A DNA stretch of 63,114 nucleotides from contig CASDOS010000030.1 in NCBI GenBank assembly GCA_949282205.1, positions 1 through 63,114 of the forward strand, read 5' to 3'. The position numbers and the translations under genes were made by a program. Positions 34,442 through 43,859 of the stretch are shown here, one piece after another (within the stretch, counting starts at the first letter, position 1; the number at the start of each line of letters is the position of its first letter). The notes beneath the pieces are model-generated. The model had not been told where the DNA came from. It made no database searches and saw nothing but the letters and a program-made list of their open reading frames with translations. This DNA is from an uncultured Alphaproteobacteria bacterium (GTDB lineage Bacteria > Pseudomonadota > Alphaproteobacteria > RF32 > CAG-239).

Positions 34442-35917
34442 ATGGTTAAGTTTTTTTCGGTTTTATCATCTGCTCTTTTACACAAAATTATATGTGGGCT
34501 TATTGGGGTTATTTTTATGCTTCTATCACTATATATCGCCCCTTATCACGAACTGTGGGCTGATGAAGTTCAGGCATTCTTGATTGCGAGAGATGCGCCC
34601 TTTGCCGATATCGTATCTATTATTCCTCATCAAGAAGGACAACCGGCACTTTGGCATTTATTACTCAAAGGGCTTATTTTCTTATTCGGAGAGAATCTTA
34701 ATATTACTTACGTTTCCATCACCATCATGGCTTTGACGGTCAGTATTTTTTTATTTGGATATCAAGTTCCTCTGTTTTATAAAATCCTTATCCCGTTCGG
34801 GCATTATTTTCTTTATCAATACAATATCATCTCTCGGAATTATTGTCTGGCTTACTTGGCTTTAGCTATTTTGGGATATTTATACCCATTACGACATAAA
34901 CATATTTGGTGTTACGCTTTTGCTCTTTTATTACTTGCCGAATCGACATCTTTTTATGCTCCAGTTGCTGCTGTTTTAGGCGGTTTGTGGTTTTATGAGG
35001 CTTTTTATACTCCAAAAGTCTGTTTAAAAAACTATTACGCGCCTTTTTTGGGGTTATGTGGTTTTGGACTTTTATTTTTGTGGCAAATTCTTCCTATCAA
35101 TACCGCACAGTACAATATTCGTATTGATGATATCAAAAACTATCCATACAACGTTATTGCTCATTTTCCCGAAGCCTTTTTTGCCGGGGAAAATATAATC
35201 CTGAATTTGTTATTCTTGTTTGTTTTTGCTTGGTTGGCGATAAAGTTTGTTGCTATGCCTGATTTCTCGGAAAAAATAAAAAAACATAAAAAGACAATTG
35301 GTGATATAATTTTTATATGGACTATTTTTATTGCAGTCTATTTTACCGTTCGTCCAATGTTTTATCATCAAGGTCTTATTTGGGGGCTTTTTCTTTGTTC
35401 GGTATATATGTTTTTTCCTAATTATATCGGACGCAGGTGTCACTATCTTTTTATAGCTTGTTTACTGATGCAAATATACTGGAGTTTTGTCAGTATTTCT
35501 TTTGACATTAAGCACCCCTATTCCGCACAGCTTGAAGTGATGCAGATTTTACAAAAACAAAATCTTTTACAACGAAAAATTCAAACTATCGGTTTTCATA
35601 CTTTACCTTTACAAACCTTGCTTTCCAGAGAAAATCTTTGTCTTTCTTCTGATACTCCTTTATATTGGCAATGGACTCAAGATGACTTAAAACTTCGATA
35701 TGCGGATATTCAAAAAATGGTTGATGAACATCATGATATTCTTGTCGTTGATGCTTTTGAAGCGCCGCGAATTGACCTTTCTTATTATGAAAATCCAGAT
35801 GTCTTTTATATCTATAAAATTCCGGCGGCGGCTGTCTATAAAGGTTATTTATTTTATGAACAGGGATTATATTTGTATATCAAAAAATCTCTTCCTCCGC
35901 TTTTTTTTAATTCTTAA
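34442..35917 (+). CDS. Multi-TM glycosyltransferase-like membrane protein
   Basis: A 491-aa integral membrane protein with about ten hydrophobic helices. After the first helix comes ELWADEVQAFLIARDAP and then HQEGQPALWHLLL, a conserved Asp/Glu loop followed by a W-H motif, the organisation of GT-C glycosyltransferases that use polyprenyl-phosphate sugars. The C-terminal ~120 residues are soluble and presumably periplasmic. A TTG-start reading from 34382 crosses the aspS terminator; the ATG at 34442 is preferred although it lacks a Shine-Dalgarno. Acceptor unknown. Confidence 0.7.
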   Translation: MVKFFSVLSSALLHKIICGLIGVIFMLLSLYIAPYHELWADEVQAFLIARDAPFADIVSIIPHQEGQPALWHLLLKGLIFLFGENLNITYVSITIMALTVSIFLFGYQVPLFYKILIPFGHYFLYQYNIISRNYCLAYLALAILGYLYPLRHKHIWCYAFALLLLAESTSFYAPVAAVLGGLWFYEAFYTPKVCLKNYYAPFLGLCGFGLLFLWQILPINTAQYNIRIDDIKNYPYNVIAHFPEAFFAGENIILNLLFLFVFAWLAIKFVAMPDFSEKIKKHKKTIGDIIFIWTIFIAVYFTVRPMFYHQGLIWGLFLCSVYMFFPNYIGRRCHYLFIACLLMQIYWSFVSISFDIKHPYSAQLEVMQILQKQNLLQRKIQTIGFHTLPLQTLLSRENLCLSSDTPLYWQWTQDDLKLRYADIQKMVDEHHDILVVDAFEAPRIDLSYYENPDVFYIYKIPAAAVYKGYLFYEQGLYLYIKKSLPPLFFNS

Positions 35918-36042
35918 TTTTAAATTAAAAAATGCTTTACTTTTTAAAATATTGGTGTATAAATTGTTTCGAATAACAGAGAGGGCTAATGGCATGCCTT
36001 ACTGTTGTCTTGAATCCAACTTAATTTTTGAAAGGGATTGAA

Positions 36043-36240
36043 ATGCCTAAATTAAAAACTAAAAGTTCTGCTAAAAAACGTTTTAGCGTTACCGGTACAG
36101 GTAAATTGAAAAGAAATTTTGCGAAAAAGAGACACTGCCTCTTCTGCAAAACTCAGAAAATGAAAAGACAAGCTCGCGGCACAACTTTGTTGTCAGAAGT
36201 TGATGTGCAGATTGTTAAAAAGTTTTTACCTTATTTGTAG
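36043..36240 (+). CDS. rpmI: 50S ribosomal protein L35
   Basis: A 65-aa L35: [20 protein letters not shown] and the C-terminal VKKFLPYL are characteristic. AAGGG precedes the ATG at 36043; an in-frame ATG at 36028 lies upstream. It forms an operon with rplT 18 nt downstream. infC, often upstream of this pair, is not in the window. Confidence 0.97.
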   Translation: MPKLKTKSSAKKRFSVTGTGKLKRNFAKKRHCLFCKTQKMKRQARGTTLLSEVDVQIVKKFLPYL

Positions 36241-36258
36241 TTGTAGGAGGATTTGTAA

Positions 36259-36618
36259 ATGTCTCGTGTTAAAAGAGGTGTAACAGCTCACGCTCGCCAT
36301 AAGAAAATTGTCGATATGGCTAAAGGTTATAGAGGACGTAATAAAAACGTTTTCAGAGTTGCTGTTGAAAAAGTTGAAAAAGGTTTGCAGTATGCTTATC
36401 GTGACAGAAAAGCAAAGAAGAGAAATTTCCGCTCTTTGTGGATCCAACGTATTAACGCTGCTACTCGTTTGAATGATATGACTTATTCTCGATTTATTAG
36501 CGGGCTCGTTAAGGCAGGTATTGAGCTTGACCGTAAAGTGCTGGCTGATATCGCTTATAGAGAGCCCCAAGCTTTTGCTAAGTTAGTAGAAACTGCCAAA
36601 GCGGCTCTGGCTAAATAA
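36259..36618 (+). CDS. rplT: 50S ribosomal protein L20
   Basis: A 119-aa L20: [20 protein letters not shown], then [13 protein letters not shown] and [21 protein letters not shown] are signatures. L20 binds 23S rRNA early in assembly and often represses its own operon by binding mRNA. TAGGAGG lies 8 nt before the ATG. A terminator separates it from pheS. Confidence 0.98.
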   Translation: MSRVKRGVTAHARHKKIVDMAKGYRGRNKNVFRVAVEKVEKGLQYAYRDRKAKKRNFRSLWIQRINAATRLNDMTYSRFISGLVKAGIELDRKVLADIAYREPQAFAKLVETAKAALAK

Positions 36619-36648
36619 TTTTTTAGTATAGTTTATATCAGTTTTTGA

Positions 36649-36683
36649 AGAGTCGTCTTGGGCAACCAAGAGGACTCTTTTAT
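36649..36683 (+). terminator. rpmI-rplT terminator
   Basis: AGAGTC-G-TCTTGG-N4-CCAAGA-G-GACTCT followed by TTTATG, a long stem with one bulged pair. Confidence 0.85.
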
Positions 36684-36757
36684 GTTTGAAATTCTTATGT
36701 AATTTATAACCGCTCTTTTGCTTGTTTGTATTACTGCGAGAAATGCTAAAGAGTTCT

Positions 36758-36837
36758 TTAGGTGATATTATTGGTAACTTGTGTTAATCGAAAAATTTTG
36801 CATACACACAATGTTATATGCTGATATTTTCACCTAA
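36758..36837 (+). promoter_or_regulatory. Long-range inverted repeat in the pheST leader
   Basis: TTAGGTGA (36758-36765) pairs with TCACCTAA (36830-36837), enclosing about 64 nt. It may fold the pheST mRNA leader. No Phe-rich leader peptide was found. Confidence 0.4.
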
Positions 36838-36892
36838 GCTATTGATGAGGATTGAGGGGATTATGGCCTAAACCATATGTTAGGATGATGAA

Positions 36893-38002
36893 ATGAGTGA
36901 TATTGATAGTATAAAAAATAGTATTATTGAGCAGATTAACAGTGCTGACAATGCTAAGACTCTGGACGATGTCAGAGTGGCCGCATTGGGTAAAAAAGGA
37001 CAAATTACCGAGCTTTTGAAAACTCTCGGCTCGATGCCGTTAGAGGAAAGAATTGCTTTTGGTAAACAAATCAATGTTGTTAAAGCTGAATTAGAAGCAA
37101 AAATTGCAGAAAAAAAGCAAGCGTTAGAAATTCAACTTCTTAATGAAAAACTTAAAAAAGAAGTTGTTGACGTAACTCTTCCTTGCCGGCCGGAAATTCA
37201 AGGTCGCTTACACCCGGTTTCTAAAGTTTATGAGGAAATTGTTGCCATTTTTGCTCAAATGGGTTTTGAGGTTGCAGAAGGACCGGATATTGAAGACCAA
37301 TTCCACAACTTTAATGCATTAAATATGCCACCAAACCATCCTGCTCGTCAAATGCAAGATACATTCTATATCAACAATGATGTCAACAATGCTTTTGATA
37401 TGGATAGCGCTTATGTGGTTAGAACCCATACTTCCGGAGTGCAAATCCGTACTATGGAGAAAAAACAACCGCCTATTCGTATTATTGCCCCCGGTAGAAC
37501 ATATCGTTCCGATTATGATGCAACGCATACTCCTATGTTTCATCAAGTCGAGGGATTGGTTATTGATAAGAAAACAACTATGGCTGACCTTAAAGGCTGT
37601 TTATATGACTTTATGAAAGCGTTCTTTGAAGTTGATGAATTGCCTATTCGTTTTCGTCCCTCTTACTTCCCATTTACCGAACCGTCTGCCGAAGTTGATA
37701 TCGGATGTTTGAAAACTAAAACAGATTTGATTATCGGGGCCGGAACAGATTGGTTGGAAGTTCTTGGTTGCGGTATGGTGCATCCGAATGTTTTGCGCGC
37801 CGGCGGAATTGATCCTGATGAATATCAAGGTTTTGCATTCGGGGCCGGTATTGATAGATTGGCTATGTTAAAATATGGTATTCCTGATTTAAGAACATTC
37901 TTTGAATCTGATGTGCGTTGGATTAAAAATTACGGTTTTACACCACTTGACTTTTCGGCAATGACAAGCGGTCTTAGCAATAATGGAGGATTGGCTCGAT
38001 GA
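36893..38002 (+). CDS. pheS: Phenylalanyl-tRNA synthetase alpha subunit
   Basis: A 369-aa PheS. The N-terminal coiled-coil (about residues 1-90) binds tRNA-Phe. Class II motif 2 is FHQVEG, and motif 3 is FGAGIDRLAMLKYGIPDLR. The subunit pairs with PheT as an (alpha-beta)2 enzyme. AGGA lies 8 nt before the ATG. The stop overlaps the pheT start by 4 nt (ATGA), so the two are coupled. Confidence 0.98.
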   Translation: MSDIDSIKNSIIEQINSADNAKTLDDVRVAALGKKGQITELLKTLGSMPLEERIAFGKQINVVKAELEAKIAEKKQALEIQLLNEKLKKEVVDVTLPCRPEIQGRLHPVSKVYEEIVAIFAQMGFEVAEGPDIEDQFHNFNALNMPPNHPARQMQDTFYINNDVNNAFDMDSAYVVRTHTSGVQIRTMEKKQPPIRIIAPGRTYRSDYDATHTPMFHQVEGLVIDKKTTMADLKGCLYDFMKAFFEVDELPIRFRPSYFPFTEPSAEVDIGCLKTKTDLIIGAGTDWLEVLGCGMVHPNVLRAGGIDPDEYQGFAFGAGIDRLAMLKYGIPDLRTFFESDVRWIKNYGFTPLDFSAMTSGLSNNGGLAR

Positions 38003-40383
38003 AATTTACACTTTCTTGGTTAAAAGAACATTTGGATACGGATGCAAGTGTTGATGAAATTAGCGAAACACTTACTCGTATCGGTTTGGAAGTTGAAGAA
38101 GTTATCAATCCTGCGGCTGCCCTAAGTGATTTCATTACGGCTAGAATTGAAAAAGTTGAAATGCACCCTGATTCTGACCATCTTCACGTTCTTGCCGTTA
38201 ATACCGGTAAGGAAACTTTGCAAGTTGTTTGCGGCGCTCCTAATGTTCATGAGGGACTTGTCGGTATTTATGCTCCGACCGGTGTACTTATCCCTGCATA
38301 CGGAGAACACCTTAAAGTTGCTAAAATCCGGGGCGTTGAAAGTATGGGAATGATGTGTTCCGAAAAAGAGTTAATGGTTGGCGATGACCACAGCGGTATT
38401 ATTGAATTACCTGCCTCAACGCTTATCGGAAAACCTGCGGCGGAAGTTTTGAATATTGATCCGGTTATTGAGGTTTCTATTACACCAAACCGTGCAGAGT
38501 GTTTGGGCGTTTGTGGTATTGCCAGAGATTTGGCCGTTTCCGGTTTAGGAAAACTTAAACCTCTTAATATTCCTGAAATTAAAGGCTCTTTTAAAAGTCC
38601 TATTTCCGTTTCCGTTGATTGTCCTGATGCGTGCCCAACTTATACGGCTCGCTATATCAAAGGTGTCAACAATAAAGCCGAAACGCCAAAATGGATGAAA
38701 GATAGATTAACAGCTATCGGTTTGCGACCAATTTCCGCTCTTGTTGATATCACAAACTACATCAATTACGATTTGGCTCGTCCGTTACACGTTTTTGATG
38801 CCGATAAACTTAAAGGCAACATTAATGTTCGTATGGCGCATAATGGCGAAGAGTTTTTAGCCTTAAACGAAAAAAGCTACACACTTGATGATAAATCTTT
38901 AGGTATTTGTGATGATGAGGGCGTTCAATGCCTTGGTGGTATTATGGGCGGATTAAACAAAGGTAGTTATGAAGATACAACCAATGTTCTTCTTGAATGT
39001 GCTCTATTTACACCGACTTGCATTGCTCGCACCGGTCGTAAATTGCAAATCGACTCTGACTCTCGCGCGCGTTATGAACGTTGGGTTGATCCTATGTCTA
39101 ATATTTCAGGCAATAATTATGCTACCCAGATGATTTTGGATATTTGTGGTGGGGAAGCTTCTGAAATAGAAGTTGTCGGTATTGAAAAGAATGATGCGAA
39201 ACCTGTATATCTTCGCCCTGAAAGACTAAAAACATTTATCGGAATGGATGTTTCTAAAGAAAAATGTGAAGAAATTCTCTCGCATTTGGGATTTGCTCTT
39301 ACGCAAGAAAACGGTAAAATTAAAGCTGTTTCTCCTTCTTGGCGCGGGGATATTGAGTGCGAACAAGATTTAATCGAAGAGGTCGTGCGCATGATTGGTT
39401 TGGATAATATTCCGGATACATCTATGAAAACTGCCGATTTTCCAAAACCGGTTTTAACACCGCTACAAAACAATATTGTTATGGTTAAGCACGAACTTGC
39501 TGCTCGCGGTATGTTCGAAACTGTTACCTTCAGCTTTACTGATAGTAATATTGCGCAATATTTCCGGCGCGGACAAGAACCTATTTTATTACAAAATCCT
39601 ATCATCAATGAACTTGATGAAATGCGTCCGTCATTATTGCCTAATCTCCTTATCGGGGCGAAAAACAATATCGCCAGAGGTTATGCCGATTTGGCTATAT
39701 TTGAAGTTGCGCCGGAATTTTATGGCAGAAATCCGGGAGAGCAAAAAGCGGTTGCTTCCGGTATCCGCGTTGGTAAAACTTCTAAAAAAGATTGGACCGG
39801 CTCTATGCGCGCCTATGACGTATTTGATGCTAAAGCAGATGCTCTTGCCGCTATTGCCGCTGCCAAAGGTCCAATTGAGGCTCCGCAAATAACTACTGAT
39901 GCTCCTGCTTATTATCATCCCGGAAGAAGCGGCGTTATTCGCTTGGGTAAAAATGTTTTGGCTTATTTCGGTGAATTACATCCGGCCGTTTTGAAGGCTC
40001 TTGATATTAAATCTAATGTTGTCGCCTTTGAGGTCTTTTTGGATAATATTCCGTTGCCGAGAGATGCTAAATCTAAAGCTAAAAAGAAACTTGAATTATC
40101 ACAATTACAAACTGTCGATAAAGATTTAGCGTTTGTGGTTGCTCGCAATGTATCTTCTATTAGTATTGTTGCTGCGGCTAAAAATGCTGATAGAAACAAT
40201 ATCACCGATGTTCGTGTCTTTGACGTATACGAAGGTGATAATTTACCCGAAGATAAAAAGTCCGTTGCAATATCCGTTACTTTCCAACCCAAAGAAAAAA
40301 CTTATACAGATGCCGAACTGGAGGCTTTGATGAATAAGGTTATTCTTGAAGTTGGCAAGAAAACCGGCGCTACATTGCGTTAA
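37999..40383 (+). CDS. pheT: Phenylalanyl-tRNA synthetase beta subunit
   Basis: A 794-aa PheT of normal length. An EMAP-type tRNA-binding domain is at about 40-150 (VVCGAPNVHEG), B3/B4 editing at about 200-370 (RPISALVDITNYINYD), B5 at about 400-470, the catalytic-like core, and the FDX-ACB anticodon domain at the end (TVDKDLAFVV). Start coupled to pheS. A terminator follows. Confidence 0.98.
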   Translation: MKFTLSWLKEHLDTDASVDEISETLTRIGLEVEEVINPAAALSDFITARIEKVEMHPDSDHLHVLAVNTGKETLQVVCGAPNVHEGLVGIYAPTGVLIPAYGEHLKVAKIRGVESMGMMCSEKELMVGDDHSGIIELPASTLIGKPAAEVLNIDPVIEVSITPNRAECLGVCGIARDLAVSGLGKLKPLNIPEIKGSFKSPISVSVDCPDACPTYTARYIKGVNNKAETPKWMKDRLTAIGLRPISALVDITNYINYDLARPLHVFDADKLKGNINVRMAHNGEEFLALNEKSYTLDDKSLGICDDEGVQCLGGIMGGLNKGSYEDTTNVLLECALFTPTCIARTGRKLQIDSDSRARYERWVDPMSNISGNNYATQMILDICGGEASEIEVVGIEKNDAKPVYLRPERLKTFIGMDVSKEKCEEILSHLGFALTQENGKIKAVSPSWRGDIECEQDLIEEVVRMIGLDNIPDTSMKTADFPKPVLTPLQNNIVMVKHELAARGMFETVTFSFTDSNIAQYFRRGQEPILLQNPIINELDEMRPSLLPNLLIGAKNNIARGYADLAIFEVAPEFYGRNPGEQKAVASGIRVGKTSKKDWTGSMRAYDVFDAKADALAAIAAAKGPIEAPQITTDAPAYYHPGRSGVIRLGKNVLAYFGELHPAVLKALDIKSNVVAFEVFLDNIPLPRDAKSKAKKKLELSQLQTVDKDLAFVVARNVSSISIVAAAKNADRNNITDVRVFDVYEGDNLPEDKKSVAISVTFQPKEKTYTDAELEALMNKVILEVGKKTGATLR

Positions 40384-40407
40384 TTTTATCCAATGCCACA
40401 CAAAACT

Positions 40408-40440
40408 AAAGCCGCAGTTTTCTCTGCGGCTTTTCTATTT
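40408..40440 (+). terminator. pheST terminator
   Basis: AAAGCCGCAG-N6-CTGCGGCTTT then TCTATTTT. Confidence 0.92.
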
Positions 40441-40455
40441 TACAATATTATGAAA

Positions 40456-40827
40456 TTATTTTTCTTGATATTTCAAATTTACACCATTTCCGCTTAGTTC
40501 CAAAACCTTGTCTTTGAAACTATATGTGGTAACTTTGCTCAAATCTTGGAAATAGGTCTGTTCTTTTTTCATTTCCGCTTCGGGACCAGCCATCATTGTG
40601 GATGCGATTGTTCCGAATTTGATGTTATTTTTCTCTAGCGTATAAGAGCCGAAATAGTTGTTTACAACTTTTCCGTAAAACTTATTTTCTTTCGCGTCAA
40701 ATGACAAAGTTATTGCATTATCATTCGCCAATACAAAATTTTTCCCGTTCAAAGATACCGATTCAGACTCGCTACAAGCATTTAGCATAAGAGCAGTTAC
40801 CATGGTCAATAAAATTTTTTTCATCAT
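40456..40827 (-). CDS. META-domain lipoprotein
   Basis: A 123-aa lipoprotein: signal ending LMLNAC, then a META domain (HslJ-like) from LNGKNFVLANDNAITLSFD to the end. The core signature is IKFGTIASTMMAGPEAEMKK and a following Tyr/Phe segment. Such domains are found in small envelope proteins of uncertain function. Two adjacent ATGs (40827 and 40824) are possible; AAGGAG lies 4 or 7 nt upstream. Confidence 0.8.
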   Translation of the reverse strand: MMKKILLTMVTALMLNACSESESVSLNGKNFVLANDNAITLSFDAKENKFYGKVVNNYFGSYTLEKNNIKFGTIASTMMAGPEAEMKKEQTYFQDLSKVTTYSFKDKVLELSGNGVNLKYQEK

Positions 40828-40922
40828 ATTTCTCCTTCATATTTATCTCGACTGCGGTATATATATTCTACAAAACATCTTATATCAATAAAAATTATTT
40901 GCTTTTTTAAGTAAAAAATATC

Positions 40923-40973
40923 TTGACTTTTCAATATATATTGTTTATTACATATATATTGTATTTAATACAT
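40923..40973 (+). promoter_or_regulatory. Promoter overlapping tandem AT-rich repeats
   Basis: TTGACT (40923-40928), 17 nt and TATTAC (40946-40951). ATATATATTG occurs at 40934 and again 18 nt later at 40952, overlapping the -10 region, as expected for an operator bound by a dimeric regulator. Confidence 0.5.
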
Positions 40974-40990
40974 ATCTGCGAGGCTATACT

Positions 40991-41494
40991 ATGAAGTTTT
41001 TTATATTGTTATTCGTGTCTTTCTTCGTAAATATTGCTACTGCTTTTGCTAACCCTGCTTGTGTGGTTTGTACTGTTGCCATCGGCGCATCTCTTGAAAT
41101 TGCACGCAAACTTGGTATCAGCGATAATATTGTCGGCTTATGGGCCGGAGCTTTATTGGCTCTTTTAGGGTATTGGCTTATTCTTTGGTTTGATAAAAAA
41201 AATTGGCATTTTAAAGGTCGCAATTTTATTTTGATGTTTCTAAGTGTTGCCATGATTGGGTTTATGTATATGAGCGAACTCGTTTATTCTCCGCAAATTA
41301 TCGTTTTTCTTTATATTGATCAATTTTTACTATCTTCTCTTTGTGGGGCATTTTTATATATCTTTTCACAAAAATTTTATACCTTTATGAAAGAACATAA
41401 TAATGGACACGCTCATTTTCCGTTTGAAAAAGTGGTGTTACCACTTGTCCTTTTGTTTGGAGCTAGTTTTGTTTTAGACTTTTATTCTTTGTAA
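40991..41494 (+). CDS. Membrane protein with CxxC after the signal sequence
   Basis: A 167-aa membrane protein. A signal-like helix (residues 1-20) is followed by NPACVVCTVAIGASLEIA, a CxxC pair at the start of the mature part, and about four more hydrophobic helices. Similar CPVCT-type membrane proteins exist in anaerobes; function unknown. GCGAGG precedes the ATG at 9 nt. It is the first gene of a three-gene unit with an unknown protein and a periplasmic CPYC glutaredoxin-like protein, suggesting a thiol or metal role. Confidence 0.7.
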   Translation: MKFFILLFVSFFVNIATAFANPACVVCTVAIGASLEIARKLGISDNIVGLWAGALLALLGYWLILWFDKKNWHFKGRNFILMFLSVAMIGFMYMSELVYSPQIIVFLYIDQFLLSSLCGAFLYIFSQKFYTFMKEHNNGHAHFPFEKVVLPLVLLFGASFVLDFYSL

Positions 41495-41515
41495 TTTTAA
41501 TGAGGGAGATTTAAG

Positions 41516-42124
41516 ATGAAAAAAGCTGAAAATGTTAAAGAATTTGTGGAACGTATTGATGCGACTAAAAAAGTTAACCCGAAAGATTTGTCTTCCGACC
41601 AAGATTTAACTATCGCTATCATGAACCTTATCTCTATTGAGGAACACTTGGTCTTTTCCGGGGCTAAAACCGACAAAACCTCTTTTTATGATTTAATCGA
41701 AGATGTTCGTGAAACTCGTAAAAAACTTATGATGAAAATTATTCCGAGTTATGAAGGAGAAGTTTGGTGCATCTCCAAACATTTGCTCGCTACTTCTATG
41801 CGATTGATGGAAGTCGGTACCAAACAACAAAGTTTGGGCAATAAAGAACAAGCCTATGACCTCTTTAACAAAGCCTATGATTTATATTGCTTATTCTGGG
41901 GGCTGAATATGAATATGCTTGATGTCAACAATGTAAAATGGATTGAAGACAACGTCGAGGATATTAAGAAAATCAGCGAAAAAATTGATGCTGCCGGCGT
42001 TGCGGCCAGCTCTCATATTGAAGAGAATATTGTTGCCGAATCTGCTACCGATACTGAACCTAAAACGGCTTTTGCCAAAATGAAAGCCTTTGTGCGTAAA
42101 GCGGTTGATTGTTGTATTGAATAG
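41516..42124 (+). CDS. Hypothetical protein, 202 aa
   Basis: No recognised family. An all-helical soluble protein, with a helix-rich core at residues 15-150 including ISIEEHLVFSGAKT and an Asn/Lys-rich end, plus a flexible acidic linker and a basic C-terminal tail (KAFVRKAVDCCIE). GGGAGA lies 6 nt before the ATG. It sits between two thiol/membrane genes and is likely co-transcribed. Confidence 0.75.
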   Translation: MKKAENVKEFVERIDATKKVNPKDLSSDQDLTIAIMNLISIEEHLVFSGAKTDKTSFYDLIEDVRETRKKLMMKIIPSYEGEVWCISKHLLATSMRLMEVGTKQQSLGNKEQAYDLFNKAYDLYCLFWGLNMNMLDVNNVKWIEDNVEDIKKISEKIDAAGVAASSHIEENIVAESATDTEPKTAFAKMKAFVRKAVDCCIE

Positions 42125-42150
42125 TATTATTTAATTTGCGGAGGTATTTT

Positions 42151-42501
42151 ATGAAAAAGTTTTTTTATTTATTCATTGCTGTTTTTCTTTCTATTGTTGG
42201 TCAATCTCAAGCAGAAGATGAAATCAGTTCTGATAAAATCTATTTCTTTACATATAAAGGTTGCCCTTATTGCCAAAGAGCCGATGAGTATATCAACAAA
42301 ATACATCCTAACCTCAATATCGAAAAAATTGATATCTACAAACCGGGGGGAATGTATTTATTCAAAAAATGTGCGGAGAAATTTAATCTCGGACGCAATA
42401 TCGGAACACCCCTTTTCTGTATGGGTAATGATTATATTATGGGGTGGTCTGAAGACAATCAAAAACGTTTTAACGAGCTGAGTGTTCACTTCATAAAATA
42501 A
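42151..42501 (+). CDS. Exported glutaredoxin-like protein (CPYC)
   Basis: A 116-aa protein: a signal peptide (residues 1-21) followed by a glutaredoxin/thioredoxin fold with IYFFTYKGCPYCQRAD, giving the redox motif CPYC, and the cis-Pro segment NIGTPLFCMG. It probably acts as a periplasmic thiol-disulfide oxidoreductase. A TTG-start longer reading from 42136 exists, but GGAGG 6 nt before the ATG at 42151 decides the start. Confidence 0.82.
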   Translation: MKKFFYLFIAVFLSIVGQSQAEDEISSDKIYFFTYKGCPYCQRADEYINKIHPNLNIEKIDIYKPGGMYLFKKCAEKFNLGRNIGTPLFCMGNDYIMGWSEDNQKRFNELSVHFIK

Positions 42502-42526
42502 ATCTGTTCCTTTCCTATCCTTAAAC

Positions 42527-42560
42527 AAAATCGCCTTCTTAATCGAGGCGATTTTGTTTA
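42527..42560 (+). terminator. Terminator after the glutaredoxin-like gene
   Basis: AAAATCGCCT-N9-AGGCGATTTT followed by GTTTAA. Confidence 0.85.
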
Positions 42561-42614
42561 AGTTGACTATTGACGCTTTTTTATTTAGACTTTACTCGCT
42601 TAAGGAGTTTTGAT

Positions 42615-43100
42615 ATGAAATTTACAACTATTTTCGGAGATGTTATTGATACACCTTGCATCGGATGTGTCGTTATGGATAACAGCAAATTCAAAGAGGG
42701 ACGTATTTTCCAAACCAAATTATGGGATGTTAGTCAAGATTTTGAAATTCCATATCCCGGAATGATTGTTATTTCACCCATGCGCCATGTTTCCAATTAT
42801 ATGGATCTTTCTGATGAGGAAATGCATGAGCTTCATCAACTGACTATTTTCTGCAAAAAAGCCTGTATGGACATTTTTGACTGTCAAAAACTTGCTTATA
42901 TGTTTTATGAAAAACCTAATGGGCACGTTCATTTTGTTATTATTCCGCTACATGGTTTGGTGGAAATCAATGATAAATATGCCGTTTTAAGTGAGCTCTT
43001 TTCTAAAGCACCCACTCTTCTTAATGATAAACAAAATATGCAACGCGTTGTTACGGCTATTGATAATTTAAGAACTTATTTTCAAAATATTACTCTCTGA
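42615..43100 (+). CDS. HIT-like protein with incomplete HIT motif
   Basis: A 161-aa protein of the histidine-triad fold: CIGCVVMDNSKF at the start, then VISPMRHVSNYMDLSDEE, and the motif GHVHFVIIP. The canonical motif is HxHxHxx; here the third His is Val, while the second, catalytic His remains. Activity as a nucleotidyl hydrolase is uncertain. An in-frame start at 42570 is rejected because AAGGAG lies 7 nt before the ATG at 42615. Confidence 0.75.
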   Translation: MKFTTIFGDVIDTPCIGCVVMDNSKFKEGRIFQTKLWDVSQDFEIPYPGMIVISPMRHVSNYMDLSDEEMHELHQLTIFCKKACMDIFDCQKLAYMFYEKPNGHVHFVIIPLHGLVEINDKYAVLSELFSKAPTLLNDKQNMQRVVTAIDNLRTYFQNITL

Positions 43101-43197
43101 CTGCTCGTGTTTTTCTTTTGCTTCAAAAGCAAGAAATTTTGTTGCATTCGTTATTCTTTGAACTATACTTATTTTAGTTTTAGAGGAGTTTTTTTTA

Positions 43198-43842
43198 ATG
43201 GATAAACCATTACCTGTTGAGATTATGAAAAAAGCTGTGCGTGGTATTAGTTATATTTCGCACCCGCTGAGATTGCGTATTCTTGAATATCTCGATGTCA
43301 ATGGGGCTTCGTCTGTTTCCGCTATTACCAAAGCTCTTAATGCCGAACAAGCCATTATCTCGCAAAGTCTAAAAAAAATGCGGGAAAATAATTTGGTAAA
43401 AACAGCACGGCGCGGAATTTTTATTTATTATAACATTTGTGAAGAATATCCGGCGAGCATTTTTGTTTGCCTTCGTAAACTTTATGCCTATATGACGGAT
43501 TGCTTTTTCTTTTTACAAGACGGCGTTAAAGAAATGCTTCCCGCCGATTACACCATGATGACAGCTAATCGTATGAAACTTTTTGCTCATTTTGATAAGA
43601 TGCGAATCTTAGAGTGGTTGACTCTTTATGGGCGACAGAATGTTACAGAAATTGTTAACGGTATCGGTCTTGAGCAGCTCAAAGTATCGCAATTCTTAAA
43701 AAAACTTCGTGATGACGGTTTTGTTACTGCCGAACGGCAAGGGCGTTTTATTTTTTATACCATTACCGAAGGTGTGCATAAAACCTGCATCCAATGTATT
43801 CACAAAAGATACAACTCCCTAAAAAACAAAAATGATTTTTAA
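43198..43842 (+). CDS. Tandem ArsR-type winged-HTH transcription regulator
   Basis: A 214-aa regulator with two winged-helix domains. The first is ISHPLRLRILEYLDVNGASS, then ITKALNAEQAIISQSLKKMR (about residues 17-85). The second is HFDKMRILEWLTLYGRQNVT, then IVNGIGLEQLKVSQFLKKLR (about 125-195). A Cys/Phe-rich helical link joins them. ArsR proteins normally dimerise as single domains, so this is a covalent pseudo-dimer. No full metal-site motif is visible. GAGGAG lies 8 nt upstream. A cupin-like gene follows after 17 nt. Confidence 0.82.
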   Translation: MDKPLPVEIMKKAVRGISYISHPLRLRILEYLDVNGASSVSAITKALNAEQAIISQSLKKMRENNLVKTARRGIFIYYNICEEYPASIFVCLRKLYAYMTDCFFFLQDGVKEMLPADYTMMTANRMKLFAHFDKMRILEWLTLYGRQNVTEIVNGIGLEQLKVSQFLKKLRDDGFVTAERQGRFIFYTITEGVHKTCIQCIHKRYNSLKNKNDF

Positions 43843-43859
43843 TTTTATGAGCTAATACC

